Shown: piece after piece, positions 43,472-56,829 of the stretch | Numbering within the stretch: position 1 is the first letter of the stretch | Layout of the letters: every line of letters starts with the position of its first letter | Assembly (NCBI GenBank): GCA_013368315.1 | Contig: JAACJM010000036.1 | Location: 62,001-126,000, forward strand | Origin: Tetrapyrgos nigripes | Lineage: Eukaryota; Basidiomycota; Agaricomycetes; Agaricales; Campanellaceae | Length of the DNA stretch: 64,000 nt | Direction of reading: 5' to 3' | Notes under the pieces: model-generated | The model's input: the letters and a program-made list of their open reading frames with translations, nothing else | What the model was told of the DNA's origin: nothing | The model's database searches: none | Position numbers and translations under genes: made by a program

Positions 43472-43604
43472 AATCTTAAACTTAAAGGACGGATTTTTGC
43501 TCCGCCCCGGCATACTCCATATGGAATATCGGCCTCAAATCGGTCCCATATGAAGTAGGCCCGGGGAGCAAAAGCTGCTTTGAAAAATCGGTAATTTAAG
43601 TTCG
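43472..43604. repeat. Long imperfect inverted repeat (foldback or MITE-like)
   Basis: The left arm 43472-43524 contains 'gatttttgctcc', 'ccccgg' and 'catactccatatgg'. The right arm 43545-43604 contains the reverse complements 'cccatatgaagtag', 'ccgggg', 'gagcaaaa' and 'tgaaaaatc', ending 'taatttaag' opposite 'cttaaactta'. The loop is about 20 bases. Arms carry a few mismatches and one small internal insertion. No reading frame. It may be a foldback element or a transcribed hairpin. Confidence 0.65.
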
Positions 43605-44653
43605 TGTTTTTCAATGCCCCAAATATGGTTCGCTGCCCGCGGTGTTAGGTCGCGACGTCTACGGTCTGAACGACTAGAGTTAGGAAGCATATGCCAAATA
43701 CGCAAAACTCGTATTATATACCCTAGGCTGAGTGGAAAGCGGAGATATATTTTCATATTCCCAACTCTTTCCTTGCCCAGAGTAATCGTCAATCTAAATT
43801 CTTTGACTCGCCTTCTGGCACATCCTCCTCTTCGTCACCTTCGACCGTTTCCTCAATAGTATTGACTTCGTCGTTCATAGTGCGCTGCCAGCAAATGAAC
43901 CTGCGGTCGACGCGGTTAGGACCGGTCTCATGACTCCTGCTATCAAGAAGTCAAGTTACAGGTACTGTTCTCTGAAGAACAGTCTTGAAAACTCACTAGC
44001 ATGGATACTTTGGAATCGGACTGGAAGGTTGTTATTCTCCAAGAAGATTTCCAGAGGCGATGGAGAACCTGGGTCTGACTCGGATAGGGAATGTGGCTGC
44101 ACATAACCTGGACAGTGGTCTCGTTCCAAAGCACGAGAACACGAGTTGAGGACAGTATGGCAACCGAAGTACCCACGGGCAGGCCATTGAAGGAGATTGT
44201 GAAGGATTTCAGTATGTTACTTCATAAATTCCAAAGTTTGTTCTGTTATAACTTCTAGCTCTAGATCTGCTACACGTTATACACAAACCCGAAATCTCAA
44301 GACGGATGTAAGAGCGAGTCCCTTATTCAAAAAGGGTCAGCACTCATGTCAATGTTGTCAGGGCGCAAGGATTGCAGCATAAAAAAGGCATATATATATG
44401 CAAAAAAGATAACATGAGCCTGAGTATCTACGTGAGTATAGGTATAATGTCAACCATAAGTAATCTAAGCCCCAAGCCACGCATGATGCATGATGCTTTG
44501 TATCCAGAGTCAGAAATAAAGATAAAGTCTCATGGTGAATATAAGATGAACTGGACCACAGAACCCCAGGCGCGCCGACACATAGACGTGCGCATGACGC
44601 CCTTTCACTTCATGGTCATCAGTCAGCGCTAGGAGACCACGCTATCCAAGCAA
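43605..44653. other. Intergenic, possible unassigned minus-strand exon
   Basis: A minus-strand open segment without Met, about 44215-43990 (GYFGCHTVLNSC .. SPLEIFLENNNLPVRFQ), ends at a GTGAGT donor and could be an exon of an unrecognised gene. I could not extend it in either direction. The remainder is featureless. Confidence 0.3.
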
Positions 44654-46190
44654 CTAGTAAGCCTGACTGCCCCTCGTACAGTCCTTGGGACGATATTTGA
44701 CAATCCAAGGATGTTGCAGGACTTGTGTGAGAGGTATACGGTCTTGGGGTTCATGTCGCAGAAGCTACATCGGAACGACGCGTAAGAGACAGAGTAGAGG
44801 GAGTCAAGACCTAGACGCACCTTAGCTATGAGGTCCTTAACTTCCGCAGACATCCCACCAGGGAACTTTAGGTCGACGGCCATTATCCGTCGGTAGGTAT
44901 CTGTCAATAATCATGCCAAGATCAGTGGACCAGGAAGCAGCTGAAAGCGCTGAAGAGTCTCTTACTGTTAACACTCCTCCGATCCTCAAACGGCGGATTC
45001 CCAACCAAAAACTCATACGTCAAAACCCCCAACGCCCAATGATCCACCTTCTCGCTATGTTCCTTCCTCTCCACCATCTCGGGCGGTAAATAATCCAACG
45101 TCCCACAAAGTGTCATCCTCCTATTCCCGGGCGCATGTACACTCCATCCAAAATCCGCAATCTTCAACTCCCCATTTAACCCCAGCAACAAATTCTCCGG
45201 CTTGATATCCCTATGGATAACATGCTTCGAGTGTAAATAACTCAGTGCATCCGCCATCTGATCAATATACCTCGAACTCCTCTTCTCCGAAAAACATCCA
45301 TGTTTAGAAAGTTGTCTATACAACTCTCCTTGTCCAGCGAATTCGAGCATGAGGAAGATACGTTTCTCGTCGTGGAAGTAACCGTAAAGTCGTAAAACGT
45401 TGGGATGACGAAGGTTTTGTTGGATTTCGATTTCGCGGCGGATTTGTTTTTCGACTTTGCCGGCGACGATTTCGGATTTGTAGAGGGTTTTGAGGGCAAG
45501 GATATATTTGGGAGGGGATTTGGTACGGACCATGTAGACACGGCCGAATTTGCCTTTGCCTAGGGGTCGGCCGATGTCAAAGTCGTGTAACGACCACTCT
45601 CGAGTGGGTGATTTACTGCAGCAGAAGAGAGAGGGGATTAGGTTGTCGAAACGAAACGAGAAGTGGAGCAAGAAGACTTACCGAGCAAAACTAGAATCCA
45701 ACGCTAAATCCTTCGCTGCCTCTCCAAAGACCTTCTCTCCGCGCTTCTCGTTCTCTGTCTCTAATCCTCCGTCATAGTTACCAATATCCAAAGATTGCAA
45801 TACTTCTGCTGCTGTAGGAGGTGGCGAGGGCGTTTGAACCTGACTCTGACTTTGCGTCTTTGAATGAGTCTTCATACCCGTGCCTGAGGCCGTGGTCTGT
45901 GTTTTGGTAGGTATCGCAGAGTGGGAGTTGTGTGTCGCAAGGCTAGTGGTAGATTTCGAGCTTTTCAAGCCATTATGTGTACTTGAAGAGCTAGCAGTCG
46001 CGTTCGCATTCGCAGAGGGATTGCCGTTGTTGGGAGCAGCGTACTTGGTAAGCAATCGTGCAACATTAGTTTGACTAGGCTGTTTGGAATGAAGAGGGGG
46101 TCTCGCTGGTTTGGTGGAGTTGGAGTTGGAGGGTTTGCCGGAGAGTTCGAGGGCAGCTATCTGCCTCGTTACAGAGCCGATGGTAGCCAT
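44654..46190 (-). CDS. IPL1: Aurora/Ipl1-type serine/threonine kinase
   Basis: Model: 46190-45682, 45615-44966, 44900-44821 and 44764-44654; 449 residues, all junctions in frame. A disordered Ser/Thr/Asn/Gln-rich N-terminus (~170 residues) precedes the kinase domain: glycine loop [10 protein letters not shown] (185-194), catalytic Lys212 in [14 protein letters not shown] (304-311), DFG (324-326). The activation segment [16 protein letters not shown] is diagnostic for Aurora kinases; Thr338 is the expected autophosphorylation site. The end [14 protein letters not shown] is the usual Aurora C-lobe. The kinase works in the chromosomal passenger complex at centromeres and the spindle midzone, correcting microtubule attachments. 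Fungi usually have a single Aurora gene, so it is probably essential. It lies head-to-tail with TRR1, 218 bases downstream of that gene's stop. Confidence 0.95.
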
Positions 46191-46407
46191 TGAGAGAGAA
46201 GGAAGGATGCGAGGGACGCTGACGGTCAGAGACAAACTCGGGCCTCGGCGCGTTTGCGTTGGTTGAAATAGCACGTGACCGAGTGTCGGAACAGATGCAC
46301 GCCGACTTCCGGAGGTCTCCTCGTTTGAGCAAATACCACGTCTATAGGTCTTGATATATATATAATAGTATACAGCTATGTGATCTCTCTATATTTCGTG
46401 TCTCTGA

Positions 46408-47835
<1,428 letters not shown>

Positions 47836-48099
47836 GGTAAATTCTGTTTTGGATTCGGAAGGATTTGTCCTTGAAGTGGAAAACGAATTCGAAGTACTCT
47901 TGAAGCTAGCGACTGCGACAGGTACGACAGAGAGCTTGTGTAGTCTTGATAGACGGAAGAAGGAGGATGAGGCGCGAGACCACGTCGTGAGCAGGATGAT
48001 GGTTTGAGATACGGAGTTGCTTTTATGAGTTTGCCGGAAATCCTTTTTACTTCAGACACGAAAAGGCTGATCAATCTTCATGTGTCTGCCGCGCTTTAG

Positions 48100-48218
48100 T
48101 CAGCTATCAGGTGACACCGTTACGCCTTCGATCCTTCGCCGACTCGAAGCCTCGACGACCTTCTCGAAGTAATCCATCGTCTTTTCCAGAAGATCAAGGA
48201 TTGTTTTAGCATCCTTCG
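48100..48218 (-). CDS. Possible last exon of an unrecognised gene
   Basis: From an acceptor (CTTCGCAG) the minus strand reads KDAKTILDLLEKTMDYFEKV and then VEASSRRRIEGVTVSPDS to a stop. It can be joined in phase 1 to an upstream segment, ALRHYCSSLQ, near 48290. Amphipathic and helix-forming, so protein-like. No start or further exons were found before about 48400, so it may be a remnant. Confidence 0.3.
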
Positions 48219-48796
48219 CTGCGAAGAACAAATTTCAAACAGGCCTTTCAAGTGACCGTCTCAGCAAGCCATTAGTCACCTTGAAGCGAAGAACAATAAT
48301 GTCGCAATGCTAGACACCACCAGTCGTTTGACTAAGAGTGGGCACTGGACAAGCAACGGAGTAGTTGCCAACGTGATTGCTTGTTGCTTCTTGTTGTTCT
48401 CTTCCCCGCATGTCCCTTGTTCTCCTTCCTTTGTTAATTAACTGTCCATATCTCTTTCCTTTTCCGGAATACAAAGGAAACAGACAATTAATTCACCATC
48501 CAGCTGCCCGGCTTTGGAAAGCTATGTTCGCTAGAGATGTGTGGTCCAATGACAGGCACGCTTCTCCATGTATTGTCTCCTGCAAACGAGTTAATAAACT
48601 TGCCCTTTGTTTTTTTGTTCTTTTACAGCTTGGTCCAACCTGAACCTTCACGACAGAATCTCATAAGGAGTCGACTGATGTGTCCATACGCGTTGCTGTC
48701 CCGCTGTTTCTAACTTGTTCGCGTCACCTTTCCCTATCGTAACTCTCCCGTACCCGCGTTCCTCTCCCGTACCGTCCCGACCTACAGATATCGATC
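48219..48796. other. Intergenic / promoter of the gene at 48797
   Basis: 'acccgcgttcctctcccgta' and similar pyrimidine-rich runs precede the start codon. No separate feature is evident beyond the possible exon noted at 48100-48290. Confidence 0.4.
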
Positions 48797-51634
48797 ATGA
48801 ACACCCATGGATCCCACCGGTCATGGCAAATCCAAACACAAGACCAACTCCAGCCCCAGCTCCAAAATAGACGATCTTCAGAAAGCACGAGTAGTACCAC
48901 AGCGTCAGGCAGTGGTGTAGCTTCAGCGTCAACAGTCGTGCAGGAACAGGCTGAGCTTTATATCGGGGGAGGACGGAGCATAGCAGAATCTGCCAAGTGT
49001 ACTAGCGGCGAGCGACCGCGGGATACCTACACATCCAGCACAAGCTGCTCTAGCATTGAGCGGAACAGACGAAAGAGGAAGTTCAAGGTAAGTCCAGACA
49101 CTGTCCAGACTCAACACTTTAGCTTCCGGCCATTACTTTCCATCTCTTCCGCTTTGTTGATCTATATGAATGACGCACATGTATGTTTTTTTTTTTGAAA
49201 TCTGTTACAGTTCTCGGACTTGTTGCGTTTCGACGGTGATGGCAATGGGAAAGAGAGGAATATCGCGAATACCGACAAGAATACCAAGATGAGACGGATC
49301 CCGAGCTTCTTTGCGATCTGGAGAAAGAAATCGAAATCCAGTCCTCAAAATACTCGGACGATAAGGCAGGAAGATAGTTCCTCGTCCTGTTCCAATTCGT
49401 CTTTCCACTTGTCATCAATTTCCACTTCCTCTTCCTCATCTTCGTCGCTCTCTCTCAATCTCATTTCCTACCCCAACTCCACATTATCCACCGTCGATCC
49501 AAACGCAAATCCAAATAGTGGAAACTCCTCCAGTCTTGCCCGTGATCCTCTCCACCATCGTCATCACACAGCGTCCCCTTTACATATACCTACACCTGCT
49601 CCCTTTACCAGCGCAGAAGTCATTGCCATCGACGACGACAACTATCGCCTCCAAGTTCTTCGTCACTACCTCACATCTATCGTAAACGCTCAGACCGAAA
49701 GAGCCCAAGCTCTCAGAAAGCAACAACAAGAAGACCGAAACGCGCTGGAGGAGTTTTATTCGCAAATCGCAGATCTAAAGAGGGAAGCTAGGGAGTGGTT
49801 TGATTGCACAAATCTTGAAGCAAAGGAGGAACAAGAGAGAATAGAAGAAGAAGAACGAAGAGAGTTGCGAAGGATGAAGCAGAACAATTTTGCCGGTCTG
49901 GGAGCTAGGTTGCATTCGGACAGAAAAGGAAAGGGCAAAGTGGGAAGGTCAAGGAGTTTGAAAACCCTACAAGAGAGTCGGATAAAGCTTTACGAGGAGC
50001 AGGTAGTTCTCAAGTATCCGATACCGACCGGGATGAGAGTTGGAGAAGTGAGCTCCGCGGATAATTTTGGTTGGAGGTGGCTTCAATGTCCGAATCGGGT
50101 GCAGGTAAGTATCACCATCACTTTTACCATGCTTTTATTAGTGGACTTGGAGCTAATGATCTCAATGCAGGTGCTGCTACCACCAGACGCGAGTTATCGA
50201 TACGCGGTCTTCCTCAAGATGGAGGGCAAGGCCATTGCCAATGCTAAGGCGCATACCAGCATTTCTCCATCTTCTGCGTCCACTTCGTCTGGTTTTACAG
50301 GCTCATCAGAGTCTAGTTATTCCCATTCCAACTCCAGCTTGTCATCATCATCATCATCCCAAGCCCCCGCCCTCTCTCTCAGGAAATTCGACCGTGCCAG
50401 AACCGTGTTCATCTCAGCATGCTTCTTTTCACGTCCAGAGTATCCTGTTCGTGGAATAACGCCTACCGACAGACGGTTCGCGTTGGAACCAGGGTTTAAG
50501 TGTGATGCTATTGATGAAATTGTGGAGAGAAATCTAGAGGAACCTGTGGATATGGAGACGTTTGCAAAGTATTTTGTGACGAATAGAAGGGTTGGCACTG
50601 TTGGTGCGATGGATGTCTGTTCGAGGAGGTGGGTTAAGGTGGAGGAACATGCTCAGGTGGGTGTCCATATGTCCTTGCGTATGCAGTGGTGAAGTAGCAA
50701 GTAACTGACGTTTCTGGGGTTGGTTTAGGTGCTCTTCCCGCCAGACATAGCCTTCCAATACTATACTTTCCTCACCTCATCTGAATCGACGTTTTCACTC
50801 TCCCATACCGTCTTCATGGAAACGCTTCTGCAGCAGTGTCTCGTCAACTCTAAGTTCCTCAGGGAATACGAGCAGGAGAAGCTGTACATCCTCTCTAGGA
50901 ACTTCTTTGCGCCTGTGATTGAAGCGCTACGCGTCTTTGCGAGAGCGAATGATATCAAACGGGCAAAAGCGGTGATGAGGTTTGCTAGGTATTCTCCAGA
51001 GCTGATGGTCAGGCACACCAACGGCAAGAGGAGAGTGACAGGGGACAATATCTTTGACCTCGCCGAAGATGTTGAAGAAGTCGTTAATGGGAACGGCAAG
51101 GACGAGCAGAAGAACGACCAAAGTGTTCGCAGATCGTTAAAGTCGGAATCCATACGGGGGAGAATGCCGAAGGAAAAATTGGTTAGCAAGATCCAGGAGA
51201 CGATGGAGGAATTGGAGCCGATTCATGAGATTCCTAGTTGTGGATCTGATTTTGAAGACGACGATTCCTCGATGTCGGAGACCTCTTCGTTGGTGTCGAT
51301 AACACTGGTTGGAACGAGAGACCATACCCCCAGGCAGGGCGGATCCGTTGAAGGGGATGGGGCTCCTACAATCGTAATGGAAGGGTTTGGGAAGAAAACG
51401 AAAAGGCGCAGTCCGCAAGCTGTTTCTTCGTCGTTTTGGACCTCTCCATTGGGATGGCTCACTTCTTCCAGATCTTTCGCTACAAGCAGACCCTCGACGC
51501 CCTCGCCGTCTACACTGTCCACGTCTTCCCGGAGTCTTGCTTGCTCTACGTCTGAGAATGCCAAACGCAGTGGTCCCAGGCAGTGGTTGGTGAGGGGGAT
51601 GGTCTTTTCGGGAAAGACCACGCATATACGCTGA
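48797..51634 (+). CDS. Large Ser-rich protein with a repeated 'VL-PPD' unit, function unknown
   Basis: Model: 48797-49087, 49211-50104, 50171-50656 and 50729-51634; 858 residues, all three introns in phase 0. The N-terminal third is disordered (poly-Ser). A coiled-coil follows (EEFYSQIADLKREAREWF .. KEEQERIEEEERRELRRMKQ) at about 260-310. Exons 3 and 4 both begin with the same kind of segment, VLLPPDASYRYAVFL and VLFPPDIAFQYYTFL, each preceded at the exon end by a W-x-V/C-x4-Q context. This implies an internal duplication of a folded unit whose boundary coincides with introns. The C-terminus is again disordered and basic. No known domain recognised; no membrane segment. Expressed-looking codon structure and clean splice sites support a real gene. 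Confidence 0.8.
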
Positions 51635-51894
51635 ATAACATTTATTTATTTATGGCCTTTATGACTACTTAGATGACTGTAATACGATACTACAACTGTA
51701 ACTGTACCTAATAATAATGATATTTGACTCTTCCCTCGGAAGGTTGCTCAATTTGGCAGGTGACGCGGTCAAGTACAAATTTGAAACTCCGCTTCCATCC
51801 CCGCCTTTGGTCCAACTGTACGCAACGTCGACGACGACAACCACCTCATATCGCTCACCGTTCTCTTCATACCCTCCACTTTTTTTAACCAACA

Positions 51895-52889
51895 ATGTCT
51901 GACCTCTGCCCCGTTTATGCCCCCTTCTTCAGTGCAATGGTATGTTCTCCTCACTCAGTGTCGTGCTGGCTCAGGAGCTGGGAATACACATCTGACTTGT
52001 TTGCTTTTCGTAGGGTTGCACAAGTGCTATCGTCTTCACATGTGAGTAAAGGTTGACTACAGCCGAATTATAGGCGTTGGAAGCAAAAGGAGCGACTTTG
52101 TTGACGTTGCGTTCGGTTTGTTGCGAACAGGTATAGGAGCAAGGTTCGTCGTTCTCGTTTCTAGTCTTTCTTTCTTGCGCTGGAAACTCACCAAACCCCA
52201 CTTCTTATTCCAATTTCTTCTTTCTTCGCGAATGCAGTTATGGTACCGCAAAATCTGGTGTTGGCATTTCTGCCATGTCAGTCCTCCGACCCGACTTGAT
52301 GATGAAGTGTGTTGTCCCCGTTATCATGGCTGGTATCATTGCTGTAGGTGTTCCGTCTTGAAGACCGCCATTCAGCTGCTCATAACCGCTCTTCACAGAT
52401 TTACGGTCTCGTCGTCTCTGTCCTCATTGCTGGTGACCGTAAGTCCAGCCGTCTTTACTCTTCTTCCCTTTCACATACTGAAGCCTTCACTCCAGTCACG
52501 GTCTCCATGTCACTCGCTAAGGGCTTTGTCCAACTCGGTGCTGGTCTCTCCGTCGGTCTCGCTGGTCTCGCTGCTGGTTTCGCTATTGGTATCGTCGGTG
52601 ACGCTGGTGTAAGAGGGACCGCACAGCAACCCAGGCTTTTCGTCGGAATGGTGGGTTTTCTTATGTCTTGGATGTCTTCCGTGCAGTTGGCTAACGGTTC
52701 TTCTAATTCTGTTACATGGCATTAGATTTTGATTCTCATTTTCGCCGAAGTGTTGGGTCTTTACGGTCTCATTGTTGCTTTGATCATGAACACCGCGTCT
52801 GGGGACATGACTGTGCGTTTATGTGCTCACTACCGTTCTATGTGCTCGTTTTGACTTTTTCTTGTCTTTTGTGTTTTCTGCAGTGCTAA
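51895..52889 (+). CDS. VMA3: V-type proton ATPase 16-kDa proteolipid subunit c
   Basis: Model with eight exons: 51895-51939, 52014-52041, 52131-52143, 52238-52343, 52399-52438, 52496-52650, 52726-52812 and 52884-52889; 159 residues. Starts [20 protein letters not shown] and has four helices. The proton-carrying Glu is in [19 protein letters not shown] and falls at residue 137, the same number as in yeast Vma3. The third exon is only 13 bases (encoding most of CIGAS) and the last is TGC-TAA. The protein forms the rotor ring of the Vo sector in vacuolar and other endomembranes. The short exons explain why continuous reading frames miss the gene. Confidence 0.95.
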
Positions 52890-55800
52890 ATCACCAACAT
52901 ACCGACTGTCAAACTGCCTGAGAGGCCATGGCAAGGAAGGAAGGAACGGACTTTCTTTCACCCGGGCAAATGATTACTATACATCTTAAACAGCATCATG
53001 TTGTCGTTAATCTTACCCCGAAGCTCTTCATTCGCAAATTCTGGCTCTTTTTGATATAATGGACCTATGCAATGTTATTCTGACAACACCCAACCTCTTT
53101 TTTGATTCTGTCTACGTGTACCGACTATGTCTTGGTGCAAGTAGAACATACCTCGTACACGTCAGCGGGACGCCTGCAGCGTGGTCGACGTAATGCGGAC
53201 CTACATGAACATCGGGAACGCAAACAGTTTTCTGAGTATAGTCTGGCCTTCTCACTGCTGACGGAGGGTGACCGATAGTATGTGAGAACCCTGCGTAGTC
53301 CCTTTCTTGTTCGACTCCCTATCGAGCTCTTCCCTCACCATCACCTCAACTTCTTGTTAGCAGTTAGCACCGTCGGGTACGCCTACTTTCGAGTCTGCAA
53401 ACCATGGTCTGAAAAACGTTGCACAACTTGCAGTTCAGTATTCACATGCCAGTGCCAGACTTACACCGGTGCTATGCCAAATTTTGTGGGTGGCCTTACT
53501 ACATACCAAGTCGTCCGGTGCCGCATACTACTGATACCTCCAATCCTTCTGTGGAAGTAGAACAGGTGGATGGTCTGTGCAGATTGTTATGTGTTTGGTG
53601 GGCAGAATGCACAGAGGTGATCGTATAGATCTTCTCCCCGCGCATGGCTTCCAAGACCTGTTGATCGCTCCTCTGGCTCGAAGGACAGAGAGGCAGGGAG
53701 TAATGCAGGAACGGACGGAGCTGCGCTCACAGCAGGTATCCCTAACGAAGCTTACAGGGAATATTATATGTGACGGCCTGCAAGTTCGTCAGGCTGTAGT
53801 CTCTTGGTAATCCCCTCCAAGACGTAATGTACTTTTGGGCCATAAGCCTCACCTGGACCCCCCCTCCCCCCAAGGTCTGGTCTGGTGTAGACTGTCTGCA
53901 CACCCCTTAGCCTAAATTTTCCCGGCTCTCGTCACCCTGGTACACAGTTTCAGTTGAACCTCTGGAAATTCGAAGAACCTTTCATTTCTTCAAAGGGGGC
54001 CTGATATGTATCTCTACTATGATATCCAAGTTTGGATGTTTGTAGTAGATAACCCTCCGACGATGCCAGAACCAGAACCTTCAGTACTCATTGGATTGCT
54101 AAATTCAGTACTCCAAGATCTGGACCGCGATTCAGCGGGTTCAGTTCTCATATTTGCTTGCACACCGGGAGCTGTCCCCCGGCTATTTTCATACCTCAAC
54201 CAGACCATTCATGAGGTCAATCTCGAAACATTACCGATTGAAGGTGCAGCATTTGTGGCGCACTTTACCGTGCGTTTGGTGGGCACCGAGTAGATGTTAT
54301 AAAATTTTTCTCGTGCCTCGCACACCAGTGCCAGCTATCTACCGACTATTTTCATACCTCAACCAGACCATTCGTGGGGCCAATCTCGAGACATTACCGA
54401 TCAAAGGTGCAGCATTTGCGGCGCACATTACCATGCATTTGGTGCGCACCGAGTAGATGTTATAAAACCTTTTCTCGTGCCTTTCATCATAAGTTCGCAT
54501 CAGACATCGAAAACGGGGAACAATTCCCATTCTCAATGCATCCCGTCTCCAGCATCCAAGACGAAGTTTTTTTCCCTGCGCTTCATTTGACGTTGCAAGC
54601 TATATCCCTCCATCTTGGGAACCTGGTCCTGAGCCAAAAAAACCTATAAGCGCTTTGACACGGATCCATCAAAGGGACCTCGTACCGACGCACACCAATG
54701 CCACCACTGTGCCAGTTACCCCCTGACTATTTTCATACCTCAACCAGACCATTCGTGGGGCCAATCTCGAGACATTACCGATCAAAGGTGCAGTATTTGT
54801 GGCGCACATTACCATGCCTTTGGTGGGCACCGCTGCCGCACGCGTAGAAGTTGTAGAACTTTTTTTCGTGCACAGCCTCCTGGACCTGTTCAAAGCCGTC
54901 AAATTAGGGGCAACTCTTGGAAACCCATTCAACAAGTTGGGATGCTTCAACGGGTAGAGTTCTCAGCTGGTGACCCTGCAATCCTCGATGGCACTGATCA
55001 GGAAGCTTACACAGTTCCCGTGTGTGTTTATCTGCGTCTCGGTCTTATCCCCGCCATGATCCACAGTGCATCCAGTCTCCGAGCTTGATGGACCGACGGG
55101 AAAGCATTGGATATATCGACACTCGCCACTCAGAGAGTCTTGCCCATACTTCTCGCCTTTTCAATGCACGCTCGTATTATGAAAGCGTTGTTATTTGTTC
55201 GATAACCTTTTCTGAAACCATTCTGTGAGGGCGGAATTAATCGTCGAGATTGGGCCCATTCGTATAGCCTTATCAGGAAAAGAAGGGTAGTAACAAATTT
55301 GAGAATACAACTCTCCAGCGCTATAGCACGATAACCTTCAGGGTCGTCCCTTGGCTTGTTTCTCGGAGGAGGTACCTAAGGCTAAGCTCTGTTCCATCCG
55401 TTCGGAACTCCGCCGGTCGTGCTCATTCAAACTTCGCCAGGGCGCTTTTCTACCAACCGGCCGGGAACGAGTCTACATGTATGCCAAGTGGACCGTGGCC
55501 GTGGTTGTGACGCGTTATTTACGTGTATTTGGCAGGACCTTTGCCGTCAACGGTCTGCCGGTTCTTGACGCTTCGTTTATCACTACACTTGCTGGCAATC
55601 TTTTACCTCAAGGTCTCCAGGCGCACTCCCAAGCTAAGCGCAGCATAATTCTCTAGTTCATTTCGCAACTATCAAGACGCCGCAGAGTCCCAAAGCGGTC
55701 GGCAGTCGCCCTGACTGTCCAAATTTGCCGTACACCGCACCAGTTTAAACGCTATCTTCCCTAGCTCCAATTCACTATCATAATGCCGATCCATTAATTC

Positions 55801-56829
55801 TGGCGCTGATAGATAGTGTTGCCAGTATAACACCGATTAGCGCGTTCTAGATTTTCGGAACGGGCTGCCTTGTCGACTGAAGGGCTTCATCGAGTTTATG
55901 GATTGTCATTTCAAAGTTCGCTTTACTTTGGACGCCAGCTAGAAGAGGAGAATGAATATGGGTTCTGGATGAGTGCTGATGAGCTTTGAGCAGACTCGTA
56001 TAATCAGGACTGAGTACTTGTACTGATACCTCAAATGAAACCCACGCTCAAGCTCCATTCAACTTTCCAAACTGAAAGACGAAATTGTCAAACGTGTCTT
56101 GGTGCTTCTTAGGCGAAACCCTGAATGATTCAACGGTACGAGCACAAGACTAGGACCGGGTTATCAGGTACCACTACTATCATATAATAAGAAACTTGAA
56201 GCTACAAGCCGCCTCTTGTTCCTAGCCTCTCGTCATCCGCTGTCACACTCCTACTAGTGGCCGTATCGATCACTATTCTGCTGTACATGCTACCATCTTA
56301 TGTTGATCTCATCGTTTAAATTGAAGTCAGGCTGATCCTCCGGCATCGATAAAATCCTCGAGGTATAATTAACTTATGTCCTAGAGTCTCTACTGGGCCG
56401 AATGTTTCAAGCGCATGCGCTCATTCAAGAAAACTATTGCCACCCCGACTTGAAGACAATGCTCAGGATGAAACTCCCTGAACATATTACAGGGCGATAT
56501 CCGTCCTGAGGGCGCGCACTTTTGACAGCCACTCACTGTCACCGCCCAAGTATTTCCTACTTCCTATCTGCTATGATCGTTCTTGTTTGATTTATCCTTT
56601 GTTGTCGACCCAATCAACTTCATGCATTTACACTATAATGGTATGCAGTATAAAGGTCAAGCTTTTTGGCAGTGAAGAGCAAGAACTCGGCCCTCGAGAC
56701 AACAACGAGGTGTCGACACCTCCTCATTCTCAAGTTAGTGCCTATGCTTTCAACGTTCTCCTCACCTCGCATTGACCAAGATTGACTGGTACATGTACAC
56801 TTCATGCATATAGCTCTTCAATTACTACG
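52890..56829. other. Gene-poor stretch with one local repeat family
   Basis: No protein gene is supported over nearly 4 kb. Three copies of a ~110-160 base repeat occupy 54183-54880. The remaining open frames are short and without motifs. Confidence 0.5.
54183..54880 (+). repeat. Three copies of a ~160-base repeat
   Basis: Cores at 54184-54292, 54347-54455 and 54728-54836 start 'tattttcatacctcaaccag' and run through 'acattaccgat' to 'tttggtg.gcaccg'. Trailers 'gtagatgttataaaa' and 'ttctcgtgcc' are also shared. The first two copies are tandem (period 163); the third is 381 bases on. The first copy lies at the end of an open frame reading FSYLNQTIHEVNLETLPIEG. May be remains of a repeated-domain gene or of a transposon. 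Confidence 0.8.

Noticed and set aside
44372..44632. 86-codon plus frame with Met-rich sequence
   Set aside because: No motif; it lies immediately beyond the Aurora kinase stop codon and is probably noncoding.
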